Under the pieces are notes generated by a model. It searched no databases, had not been told where the DNA came from, and saw only the letters and a program-made list of their open reading frames with translations. A stretch of DNA of 35,344 bases from Acidobacteriaceae bacterium (GTDB lineage Bacteria > Acidobacteriota > Terriglobia > Terriglobales > Acidobacteriaceae), in assembly GCA_030037705.1 (NCBI GenBank), contig JASHQE010000281.1, forward strand, positions 1 to 35,344. Direction: 5' to 3'. Numbering within the stretch: position 1 is the first letter of the stretch; the number at the start of each line of letters is the position of its first letter. Positions 7,131-14,549 of this stretch are shown piece by piece. The position numbers were made by a program, and so were the translations under genes.

Positions 7131-8939
7131 TTAGTAAACATCTCGATGATAGCGATGCGCCTCTTTCATCGAGGCCACATACTCTTCGGCCCCCTGCACT
7201 GATAAGCCGCCCTGTGTTGCGATGATCGAATGGAGAGCCGCATCCACGTCCTTCGCCATACGCGAAGCATCGCCGCAAACATAAACGTTTGCGCCATCCT
7301 GCAACCATCGCCAAAAAAGAGGCGCCTGCATCATCATCTGGTCCTGCACGTAGATCTTGTTCTGTTGATCGCGCGAAAAGGCGGTGTCAAGGCGGGTGAG
7401 ATGGCCGTCCGCTTGCATTGCTTCAAGCTCTTCGCGGTACAGGTAATCCGTGGCAGCGTGCTGTGCGCCGAAGAAGAGCCAGTTGCGGCCCTTGGCGCCG
7501 AGGGCGCGGCGTTCGTGCAAAAACCCGCGAAACGGCGCGATACCCGTACCGGGACCGATCATGATGATGGGCGTATCCGCATGGGGCAGGCGGAACTTCT
7601 TGTTGGGCTGGATATAAATCGGGAGCCGGTCAGCGATCTGCGTGCGGTCCGCGAAAAAAGTGGAGCAGACGCCACCGCGTTCCCGGTTATGCGCAGTAAA
7701 GCGCACCACCGCGACCGTTGTGTGAATCTGGCCTGCATGTGCGGCTGGACTGGACGAGATGGAATAGAGACGCGGGGAAAGCCTGGGCAGCATAGCGACA
7801 AGGTCCGCAGGGTCGGCGAGCACACCCGGGCATTCCACGAGGAGATCCACCAGGCCGCGCCCATAGAGGTAGGCATCAAGCTGTTGCTGATTGCCGGGCG
7901 CAAGAAGCGCGAGAAGAGCCTTGCAGTTTCCGCGCGCAGCGTACTCGCTGACCATCTTTCGCGTGAGACGCGTGATCTGGACATGATGCGTCAGAGCGTC
8001 ATGCAACGTGGTCAGGCCAGCCTTGCCGCATTGAACTTGTTCATTGCCATTGCATTGAAGCGCCTGGAGAATTTCGGCAACCAGATTCGCATCATTGCGG
8101 GGAACTACTCCACAGGCGTCGCCCGCTTCATAACGGATTCCCAGTTCCTCAATGGAAAAGGCAAGATGAATCGTGGTTTTAAGCGACTCACGATGCGTGA
8201 GATCTTTTTTGTCAACTACGGGCGCGAGCGCCGGGTTGTCTCGCGAGTAAGCAGTGGACGCTTCTGGAGCAGGGGATTTTGCCAAAACAGAAATCGCAGG
8301 GCCGCCAGCGGGAAGCAGCCCGCTCTCAAGAGATGCGGGATTTTTGCTTTCGAGCCGTCCCGCAAACTCGTTCAGGCGTGGGACGACTGCGGATTTCCAT
8401 CGTTCAAACGGTTCGGAAACGTCTACGTCGCACTCTACGCAGTCGCAGATGCGGTTTGCGCCGAGCGAGGCGAGCTTTATATCCAAATCCCTGCCAAACT
8501 TGCAGAAATGCTCGTAGTGGCGATCGCCGAGCGCGAGAACGGCATAGGTCAGATTTTCAAAACGGGGAAAATGTTCGAAGCATAGCTGCTCATAGAAGGG
8601 CTGCACGCCATCCGGGGCATCTCCGTCGCCATACGTGCTGGCGAGGATGAGTGCGTGCTTTTCCGCCGCGAGGGCGGACGGCGTGTAGCCCACAAGCGTG
8701 GCAACGGCAGGCGCGTGGCCCTGAGCCTTGAGCTCTTTGGCAAGTTTGCGCGCCAAACCTTCCGCGGTCCCCGATTGCGACGCGTACAGCACGGCTATTC
8801 GCAGCGAAGGTCGAGTTGCAGACGTCGATGACGGCGAGGAGCCGAAGAGAAGGCCCGCGAGAAGGCCATTGAGCCAGGCACGCTGCTCCGGCGTAAAAGG
8901 AGCATTTTCAGGAATGACCGGGAGTGTGGATGGTGTCAC
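7131..8939 (-). CDS. cysJ: CysJ-like NADPH flavoprotein reductase, electron donor to NirA
   Basis: 602 residues, close to the length of the sulfite reductase flavoprotein subunit. The flavodoxin domain (about 45-190) has FMN motifs YASQSGTAEGLARKL, STYGDGDAPDG and ALGDRHYEHFCKFG. The FAD domain (about 230-450) has RLYSISSSP and GGVCSTFF. The NADPH domain has GPGTGIAPFRGF, YVCGDASRMAKDVD and a CysJ-like C-terminus RYHRDVY. It should pass electrons from NADPH through FAD and FMN to a siroheme enzyme. The start is GTG at 8939: AGGAG lies five bases upstream and the GTGA overlaps the nirA stop, a classic coupling; a TTG at 8960 is less likely. With NirA upstream and nitrate genes around it, its partner is probably the nitrite reductase; a sulfite role cannot be excluded. 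Confidence 0.9.
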   Translation of the reverse strand: MTPSTLPVIPENAPFTPEQRAWLNGLLAGLLFGSSPSSTSATRPSLRIAVLYASQSGTAEGLARKLAKELKAQGHAPAVATLVGYTPSALAAEKHALILASTYGDGDAPDGVQPFYEQLCFEHFPRFENLTYAVLALGDRHYEHFCKFGRDLDIKLASLGANRICDCVECDVDVSEPFERWKSAVVPRLNEFAGRLESKNPASLESGLLPAGGPAISVLAKSPAPEASTAYSRDNPALAPVVDKKDLTHRESLKTTIHLAFSIEELGIRYEAGDACGVVPRNDANLVAEILQALQCNGNEQVQCGKAGLTTLHDALTHHVQITRLTRKMVSEYAARGNCKALLALLAPGNQQQLDAYLYGRGLVDLLVECPGVLADPADLVAMLPRLSPRLYSISSSPAAHAGQIHTTVAVVRFTAHNRERGGVCSTFFADRTQIADRLPIYIQPNKKFRLPHADTPIIMIGPGTGIAPFRGFLHERRALGAKGRNWLFFGAQHAATDYLYREELEAMQADGHLTRLDTAFSRDQQNKIYVQDQMMMQAPLFWRWLQDGANVYVCGDASRMAKDVDAALHSIIATQGGLSVQGAEEYVASMKEAHRYHRDVY

Positions 8940-10729
8940 GATGGCTCCTCGACTGAACAAAGCTGTTGGAGTTCGGTGATGCTATGGCGGCGGGAGAATT
9001 CGAGAAGTGATTCGTCCGCGTTGCGGCGTGCGACATATGCGGCGAAGAGGCGCTCCATTACAGAAGGCAGTTGACTGAAGGAGATGGCAGGAATGAGTTC
9101 GCGCGCCAGCCCCTGATCGCCATCCGCACCACCCCCGATCACAACCTGATATCCCTCTTCTCCGGCAACTTTCGTTCCAAGAAGGCCGATATCGCCGATG
9201 TAATGTTGAGCGCAGGAGTGCGGACAGCCGGTGACGTGGAGATTGACCGGCTTTTCGATCGGAAAGCGCGCATCGAGCAGATTGGCGAGCGCGATAGCGT
9301 GGGCCTTGGTATCTGTAGCCGCATAGCGGCAGCCACGATTTCCGGTGCAGGCTACGGTCCCGCGAAGGACTGCTCCGGCGGAGCAATCGAGGCCTGCGGC
9401 GCGAATGGCAGCCACGGCCTCATCGACGTTTTGCGCAGAGATATTCGGAATGAGCAGATTCTGCCACACGGTAAGACGCATCTCCCCGCTGCCGAAGCGC
9501 GTGGCGATATCGGCCAGTGCGATCATCTGCTTCGCAGGGAGCTGCCCGACAGGAACCGAAATACCAACATAGTTGAAGCCCGGTTGTCTCTGTGCGTGCA
9601 CGCCAATGTGGCCGGCGCGATCAATGGGCCGGCGTGGCTCGCACTGTTCGGCGGGAAAACGGATGAGCGGAAACGCAAGCCGCCTTTCGGTCTCGGCGAG
9701 AAAGCGTTCCACACCCCAGCGATCCACCAGATATTTGAGACGGGCTTTCCTGCGATCGGTGCGGTCGCCATTGTCGTTGAAGACGCGAATCATCGCCGCG
9801 GCAACAGCCACCGTTTGGTCAGGATGGAGCAGGACACCGCAATCGGAGGCAAACTGTTTATGCCCGGTGATACCGCAAAGCAGAACACGGAAATAGATGC
9901 CTGCCGGAATGGAGTGGCCTTCCGCAACGTGCGTGGCCATGAAGCCGATATCGTTGGTATCGGCGACAACACTGATCGCTCCGCCACCGTCGAATGCGAC
10001 GTTGAACTTCCGCGGCAATCCATACAGATCGCGCGAATTGAGGATGTAGTAATGAAGAGCCTCTGCCAGCGGCGTCACATCGTAGAGTTCCGTGGGATCG
10101 ATTCCCGCGGCCGGCGGTGCGGTGATGTTTCGGATATTATCGGCTCCGGATCCGCGCGAGGTCAGGCCGAGGGCTTGCACCTGGTTCAGCACGCGCACAA
10201 TGTGCTTGGGCTGGAACTCACGAATCTGAAGGTTAGCGCGGGTGGTGATGTCAGCCCGGCCTGCTCCCCACTCCGAGGCCATGCGAGCCAGGCCGCGCAT
10301 CTGGTCCGCGCTCAGGATACCTCCGGGAATGCGAAGACGCAGCATGAAGGAGTCCTGCGCGGGCGCGACATAGAAGAGTCCATGAAACTTAAAGCGAAAG
10401 AGATCGTCGGGCGCTGGAGCGCGATTTTCCGCAGCGTGCGCAAGAAGCTTGTCCCACACGTCGAGCGGATTTTCTTCGCGTTTCCACTGTTCTTCGCGGC
10501 AGAGCTCGGAAACCGGCGTGCCATGGTAGGTCTCTTCCTGTTCTGCAGCAAGGTTGATGGGAGCGGAGGCCGGATCGTTGGTAAGCAGACCTGCGGACGT
10601 GAGGCCCACAAAGGATGGCACATGATCCTTCAAAGCATTGCCGAAGAACTCGCGCAGGAACTCCTTTTGCTCGTTCGTAAAGTCAGTGAGGCCCGAGCCG
10701 GATGATGGATCGGTAAGCAGCGCTTCCAT
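8936..10729 (-). CDS. nirA: Siroheme [4Fe-4S] nitrite/sulfite reductase, NirA family
   Basis: 597 residues from the ATG at 10729, preceded by GGAGG. It has the duplicated ferredoxin-like and siroheme-binding halves of the family. The cluster/siroheme cysteines are Cys461 and Cys467 in ACTGNRGC and Cys502 and Cys506 in TGCPHSC, followed by AQHYIGDIGLLG. The first half has the family segments FHGLFYVAPAQDSFMLRLRI and ADITTRANLQIREF. NirA-type enzymes reduce nitrite to ammonium with six electrons, usually from ferredoxin; the coupled CysJ-like gene suggests NADPH feeds this one. Nearby nitrate reductase and NarK favour nitrite over sulfite as substrate. Translation is coupled to cysJ by a GTGA overlap. 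A structured leader of about 230 nt precedes it. Confidence 0.88.
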   Translation of the reverse strand: MEALLTDPSSGSGLTDFTNEQKEFLREFFGNALKDHVPSFVGLTSAGLLTNDPASAPINLAAEQEETYHGTPVSELCREEQWKREENPLDVWDKLLAHAAENRAPAPDDLFRFKFHGLFYVAPAQDSFMLRLRIPGGILSADQMRGLARMASEWGAGRADITTRANLQIREFQPKHIVRVLNQVQALGLTSRGSGADNIRNITAPPAAGIDPTELYDVTPLAEALHYYILNSRDLYGLPRKFNVAFDGGGAISVVADTNDIGFMATHVAEGHSIPAGIYFRVLLCGITGHKQFASDCGVLLHPDQTVAVAAAMIRVFNDNGDRTDRRKARLKYLVDRWGVERFLAETERRLAFPLIRFPAEQCEPRRPIDRAGHIGVHAQRQPGFNYVGISVPVGQLPAKQMIALADIATRFGSGEMRLTVWQNLLIPNISAQNVDEAVAAIRAAGLDCSAGAVLRGTVACTGNRGCRYAATDTKAHAIALANLLDARFPIEKPVNLHVTGCPHSCAQHYIGDIGLLGTKVAGEEGYQVVIGGGADGDQGLARELIPAISFSQLPSVMERLFAAYVARRNADESLLEFSRRHSITELQQLCSVEEPS

Positions 10730-10862
10730 GCCGTATTTCCTCCAAATGAGGCGCGACACCGGCGACGATTCCGGTAACGGCCCGCTGGGAGCGACGAGCG
10801 CAGAAAATGTGCTCGCCTGCAAAAGCCAGATTGAATGCCGCATACATTGCGGTGGATTCAAG

Positions 10863-10923
10863 GCTCATCACGGAGCATGGAGATATTGAATTTACAGGAT
10901 GGCCACCAAGCACGACAGGGTGC
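10863..10923 (-). promoter_or_regulatory. Shared nitrate-leader element, nirA copy
   Basis: Box CCCTGT (10920-10915) sits in the hairpin GCAC/CCTGTC/GTGC. Then 44 nt on (box start to box start) is GCTCCGTGATGAGCC (10876-10862), a four-pair stem with the loop CGTGAT, preceded by CCAT. The second box matches the element before the nitrate reductase operon at 14 of 15 bases in the same orientation, with nearly equal spacing and distance to the start codon (134 nt here). It may be an RNA target of the ANTAR protein or a DNA operator. Confidence 0.55.
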
Positions 10924-10967
10924 GGGGCAAGAAACAGAGGAGACAACATAGTCTCACTCATAGATTT

Positions 10968-10996
10968 AGGATACCGCATGTGGCGGCTGTTCACAA
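10968..10996 (-). promoter_or_regulatory. Candidate sigma70-type promoter of nirA-cysJ
   Basis: TTGTGA (10996-10991) and TATCCT (10973-10968) are separated by exactly 17 bp, each matching consensus at four of six positions. A start near 10960 would place the first leader hairpin at the very 5' end of the transcript. Confidence 0.4.
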
Positions 10997-11044
10997 GGAG
11001 ATTTTGGCGCGCCCGGCCTGTCATGGACGGGGGACACGCATTCG

Positions 11045-11072
11045 ATCGATCCTTGTAAATCAATCCTTGTAA
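11045..11072. repeat. 14-bp tandem direct repeat upstream of the nirA promoter
   Basis: ATCGATCCTTGTAA (11045-11058) and ATCAATCCTTGTAA (11059-11072) abut and differ at one base. They lie between the ANTAR-gene stop (11089) and the candidate nirA -35, about 50 bp upstream of it, where an activator could bind. Confidence 0.6.
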
Positions 11073-11088
11073 AGGTTTTAGGAGTCAG

Positions 11089-12756
11089 CTACTTGGATGG
11101 CGGCATCTCGCGCCCGATGAGTTTTCCGGCTTCGCCCAGGCGGCTTTTGCGCAGGTCGTCATTCAGGATGATCGCCTCAGCGATCTCACGCATCGATTTG
11201 CGCCGCTGCCGGCTCTCGCGCTGCATGGCCCTATAGGCGCCGTCCTCATCCAGGCCAAAATCGCGCTGCAGGATTCCCTTCGCCCGCTCGATGTGCTTGC
11301 GCGACTCGAGCCTGTCTGAAAGCTGCAGGTTTTCGGTTTCGAGGCGGGCCCGTTCGAGCTCTGCGCCAACCAGATTGCCCACGGTCGTCAGCAAGCGGAT
11401 CTCTTCTTCTGTGTGATGGTGCGGTTTGCGATGTTGCAAATTAATGACGCCGACGAGCTTGCTGCGGCAAAGAATGGGAACCGAAAGAAAAGCCTCGAAG
11501 GTGTCTTCAGGAAGCTCACGGAAGCGCTTGAAGCGTGGGTCCTCAAGCGCTTTGGAAGAGATTGCGACGGGTTCGCGGTGCCAGCCAACCCAGCCCGTAA
11601 TTCCCTGCCCGAGCCAGATGCCGAGGCGATCGACCACGTCGGAATGAGGATTCTTCGAGGCGCGCAAAACCAGCTGATTCTCTTCAAGCACGTAAACGAA
11701 GCAGGAGTCGCAACTGATGACGGAGCTCGCGAACTCGACGATCCGGTTAAGCACGGCGTGAAGCGGATCCGTCCCGGCCATATGGCTGCTGATCTCATGC
11801 AGAAAGTCAACTGTTGAAATGGCCGTTTGCTCGGTAAGCTGTGAAGTTCGCGCCCCGTTGAGCAGCGGACTGACGGGCAAAGGAGGCGTCCTGGACACGT
11901 GAAGCGCAGCGGCTGACCGTTTCCGATCAAGAAGTGTCTGCGCGCTCTGGGCCAGCTCGCTGATGAGAAACCCCATCTTTGACTGGGTTGGTTCAAAGTC
12001 CGGTTGCAGATTATAGAGTGAAAGTCCTTCCGTTGTGCTGGGTCCGATCGAGCCGACGACGGTAGAACGGAATCCTTCGTAGAGCGCTTCTGTATATCCC
12101 ATGCGCTCCGCCATGAGAAAGAGGTGCGAGACCTGCCCGGCATTCATAAAAAGCACAACGTCAATGTGACCGTGAGCCAGCGCCAGCACAGCTTCGCGAA
12201 GCGGTTGAACATTTTCCGGCAACGCCCACTGGTAGACGGGAAGACGTGTGATGGAAATGCTCCTCTCAGCAAGCGCAGTCAGAAGCTCGGGGTTGGACGT
12301 GCCGTATTCCTGAACGGCGATGTTCATGCCTTGCAAAGTGGCTCCGAGCTTTTCTTCCAATGCGGAGACAAGCGAGCGCCAGGTAAAGGGTTCAGGCGCT
12401 ACCACGGTGATAGGAACATGCAGCTCCCGCAGAGCGGTCGACGACTTGGGTCCGCGAGCAGCGATTTTGACCGAACGGAGAACGGAGAGAAACTTCTCCC
12501 GGTCGCGATGCTCGGAGATGATCTTGACCAGAGAGCGAACTCCGACTCCGGTCGTAAAGACGACGAGGTCAAAGTCTCCGCGCATGAGCGCATCGGCAAA
12601 CTCCAGAACGGGCTGATCCGAATCGAGAGCAACCTCACGCATTGCCGGAGCGATAAGCGGCTCACCGCCATACGTGCGGATGAGTTTCGCCGCTTCAACT
12701 GATCGACGCGATTCAAGAGAGAGAACCCTCAAGCCGCCAAAGTTAGCCTCCGGCAT
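11089..12756 (-). CDS. HemD-like/GAF/ANTAR fusion regulator
   Basis: 555 residues. Residues about 8-265 resemble uroporphyrinogen-III synthase (HemD): LRVLSLESRRSVEAAKLI, DLVVFTTGVGVRSLV, ITRLPVYQWALP and STVVGSIGPSTTEGL. Residues about 315-480 are a GAF domain (DPLHAVLNRIVEFASSVISC, LGIWLGQGITGWV, FLSVPILCRSKLVGVINLQH). Residues about 490-545 are ANTAR: LQLSDRLESRKHIERAKGIL, then LDEDGAYRAMQRES and MREIAEAII. ANTAR domains bind leader RNA hairpins and prevent termination, as in NasR/NasT of nitrate assimilation. The HemD part may sense a tetrapyrrole or be a remnant enzyme (siroheme is the NirA cofactor), and GAF may sense a small molecule. It lies directly upstream of nirA on the same strand. 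The start is ATG at 12756; the architecture is strong, the signal is inference. Confidence 0.88.
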   Translation of the reverse strand: MPEANFGGLRVLSLESRRSVEAAKLIRTYGGEPLIAPAMREVALDSDQPVLEFADALMRGDFDLVVFTTGVGVRSLVKIISEHRDREKFLSVLRSVKIAARGPKSSTALRELHVPITVVAPEPFTWRSLVSALEEKLGATLQGMNIAVQEYGTSNPELLTALAERSISITRLPVYQWALPENVQPLREAVLALAHGHIDVVLFMNAGQVSHLFLMAERMGYTEALYEGFRSTVVGSIGPSTTEGLSLYNLQPDFEPTQSKMGFLISELAQSAQTLLDRKRSAAALHVSRTPPLPVSPLLNGARTSQLTEQTAISTVDFLHEISSHMAGTDPLHAVLNRIVEFASSVISCDSCFVYVLEENQLVLRASKNPHSDVVDRLGIWLGQGITGWVGWHREPVAISSKALEDPRFKRFRELPEDTFEAFLSVPILCRSKLVGVINLQHRKPHHHTEEEIRLLTTVGNLVGAELERARLETENLQLSDRLESRKHIERAKGILQRDFGLDEDGAYRAMQRESRQRRKSMREIAEAIILNDDLRKSRLGEAGKLIGREMPPSK

Positions 12757-13043
12757 GTCGAAAAACCTCAGGAATTTTGAACCCGTGCAAAAAGAATAGC
12801 GCCTGTGCGTCGCGATTTTGAGAGCACGCGGTGTGCTGCTCAGCGAAAGCGCTGCGGGCCCAGCCCAAATGCCCGCTGTGGATTGAACTCAATTTTAGCA
12901 TCTTCCTGTTCGTCAGGATCATCCGGCGATCCACAGCGAAAGTCTTCGCTTCCTTCCTTTCGGCCGAAGTGTGCGGCCGCGAACTGGATGAAACCAAGGT
13001 TTCCAGCGCCGCGGCCCCATAAGCGCATTAGCCTGCGAGATCG

Positions 13044-13880
13044 TCAAAAAGCGATGCGCGTTGTGAACGAAAGCTCATGATTGTAGGAGTGAAAGCTCGA
13101 TAATGCAATCTGTTCGCCGGCTCCAAACACCAGGGCCAAGCGGCTTCCTGGTTCGGAGCGCAGCTTGATTTTGCTGATCATGAGTCCCGGCGATACGAAC
13201 GTCTGCTCCTTGCCGTCGTTCGAACCGCCGCGATAAAAGGTGGAGTTGAACTCGACCTCCGGCCAGAAGAAGTTTGCGACTCTGGCCTGGAATGCTGTGT
13301 TCCAAGCAATCGGCCGGCCTAGCGTGGTGGTGTGGCTTGTCGGCAGCGCCCCGCTCGCGGCCGTCTGCACATCAAAGCGCCCGAACCCTTTACCCAGAAA
13401 GAGCGTAGGAGAAACTGTTCCCGCAAGAGAGCCATTCTTGTAACTGCCTGTAGGCGCGCTTGCGGCGATGCCTGCGCTGATGGAATATGCTCCCTCTGCC
13501 TCGTTGGCAGCCAGAACACGATATTTCAGCAAAAAGGACACATCGCCTGCGCCATCCAGCACCTTGGGGGTGTTGTGCTGAATGTACGGGGGCGCGTTGA
13601 AATCAATCTCCGTCCTGTACCACGGAATCAGATTGAATCCTTTGCTCCCGCCGTAGTTCCACGTGGTTGTCAATGTAGGCGTCGTCTGGCGGATCAGATC
13701 CGTGCGCACAAGCTGCACCAGGCCCGACGAAGGTGTGAAAACGGGCACGACCCATCCAGGCTGCCGGGCGGCAGTGTCGCGCACACGGGCTTCCCATGAC
13801 TCGAAAAAACCAGCCTGCGCCGGCGCGCGCGAAATCGACAAGAAAAACAAAACGACGTAACAGCAAATAAGATTACGCAT
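13044..13880 (-). CDS. Outer-membrane beta-barrel (transporter-like) protein
   Basis: 278 residues with an N-terminal signal peptide (hydrophobic CYVVLFFLSI, likely cleavage after APAQA near residue 23). The mature protein is rich in alternating strands with Gly, Ser, Thr and aromatic residues (TTTWNYGGSKGFNLIPWYRTE, SISAGIAASAPTGSY, TLFLGKGFGRFDV) and ends in Phe (TTRIAF), the typical C-terminal signature of outer-membrane barrels. It resembles the loosely defined outer-membrane transporters related to phenol-degradation MetA proteins. It lies within the nitrate island on the minus strand, so a role in nitrate passage is possible but unsupported. The intergenic region upstream is shared with the divergent nitrate reductase operon. 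Confidence 0.75.
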   Translation of the reverse strand: MRNLICCYVVLFFLSISRAPAQAGFFESWEARVRDTAARQPGWVVPVFTPSSGLVQLVRTDLIRQTTPTLTTTWNYGGSKGFNLIPWYRTEIDFNAPPYIQHNTPKVLDGAGDVSFLLKYRVLAANEAEGAYSISAGIAASAPTGSYKNGSLAGTVSPTLFLGKGFGRFDVQTAASGALPTSHTTTLGRPIAWNTAFQARVANFFWPEVEFNSTFYRGGSNDGKEQTFVSPGLMISKIKLRSEPGSRLALVFGAGEQIALSSFHSYNHELSFTTRIAF

Positions 13881-14255
13881 GCAAATGACCTCACAATGAA
13901 ATTGGATTGCCCGATTCTCTTCCGTGTTGAAACGGAACTACGGGCAGTGCGTGCTTGTGGCACACGTCCGCACAATCGCCGAGGAAGGCAACTTGACGGA
14001 GGAAGAAAGATGATGGCTTGGCGCAACATCCTTGTGCGCTGGGGGCCAGGGATCACCCGATAGGGCGCTGCGGCGAGGAAGTTCGCCCTCGAGTTGATCC
14101 GGCACGTCCCGGTGCCGGCAGTGTGAAGGAATACTCTTTTTAACTCCATTAACACGCCTTCCAAGTGGAAATCAATAGTGAGAATGAAATTCCGCTGGCG
14201 AAGACCTTCGGAGATCACTGATCATTACCAAAATGCGGCTGCAATCAATTGGCAC

Positions 14256-14284
14256 TTGCGCTTGATTTCATTTCCGGCTATGCT
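14256..14284 (+). promoter_or_regulatory. Candidate promoter of the nitrate reductase operon
   Basis: TTGCGC (14256-14261) and TATGCT (14279-14284) are spaced 17 bp, three and four of six consensus matches. A start near 14292 would put the first leader hairpin at the 5' end, mirroring the nirA leader. TTGGCAC at 14249-14255 looks like half of a sigma54 site but lacks the GC element at the right distance. Confidence 0.3.
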
Positions 14285-14338
14285 CAACGCAATCGCTTCC
14301 GTGAAGTGGGGTGATTTTTCAAGACCCGCTTCGCATCT

Positions 14339-14402
14339 CCGGCCCTGTGAGCCGGCGATTTCTTCGGACGAAGTGATCCTTCCATTGGCTCCGCGATGAG
14401 CC
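14339..14402 (+). promoter_or_regulatory. Shared nitrate-leader element, nitrate reductase copy
   Basis: CCCTGT (14343-14348) lies in the hairpin CCGGC/CCTGTGA/GCCGG. The hairpin GGCTC/CGCGAT/GAGCC (14387-14402) contains GCTCCGCGATGAGCC and is preceded by CCAT. Box-to-box distance is 45 nt and the downstream start codon is 148 nt away. The nirA leader carries the same two boxes in the same order and orientation. Confidence 0.55.
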
Positions 14403-14549
14403 GGGCTCGTTCATAACAAATCAATGCGGTCCGGAAACGGCATGAGGATCTGCGTCGGCATGCCTGTGCGGCGTAACTGAATAGGCACAACCGAATCATC
14501 GTGCCCCTTGAATCAAACTCATCGCGCTGTGCGTGCGCACGCCGCACGG

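Larger units (their letters stand above)
10730..11088 (-). promoter_or_regulatory. nirA promoter and structured leader region
   Basis: In nirA direction this holds: a tandem 14-bp repeat (11072-11045), a promoter-like pair TTGTGA-17-TATCCT (10996-10968), and small hairpins GAGAC/TATGTT/GTCTC (10955-10940), GCAC/CCTGTC/GTGC (10923-10910) and GCTC/CGTGAT/GAGC (10876-10863). CCGCA/ATGTA/TGCGG follows (about 10852-10838), then ACCGG..CCGGT shortly before the ribosome site. Three of the loops are six bases with G at position 4. No U-tract follows any stem. An open frame across this region (10683-11063, minus) overlaps the nirA start and is not accepted as a gene. Confidence 0.55.
13881..14549. promoter_or_regulatory. 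Divergent regulatory region with nitrate-reductase leader
   Basis: No gene is supported in this stretch. On the plus strand it contains a promoter-like pair TTGCGC-17-TATGCT (14256-14284). Consecutive hairpins follow: GTGAAGTGGG..CCCGCTTCGC (14301-14334, two wobble pairs), CCGGC/CCTGTGA/GCCGG (14339-14355), CTTC/GGAC/GAAG (about 14362-14373), GGCTC/CGCGAT/GAGCC (14387-14402), GGCATG..CATGCC (14439-14464) and GGCAC..GTGCC (14484-14505). None is followed by a T-tract. The minus-strand promoter for the barrel protein should lie between 13890 and about 14200; I see no clear one. Confidence 0.5.

Noticed and set aside
10683..11063. A 126-codon minus-strand frame over the nirA leader
   Set aside because: It overlaps the well-supported nirA start in another frame and covers the promoter and hairpins; no ribosome site or family resemblance.
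12840..13028. A 62-codon minus-strand frame between the barrel gene and the ANTAR gene
   Set aside because: Only a weak CAGG upstream and no recognisable sequence; not enough to call it.
13694..14218. A 174-codon minus-strand frame
   Set aside because: It overlaps the signal-peptide-bearing barrel protein in another frame and has an Arg/Cys/Ser-rich composition typical of a shadow.
14249..14266. Sigma54-like TTGGCAC upstream of the nitrate reductase operon
   Set aside because: The required GC element is not at the right spacing, so only half of the consensus is present.
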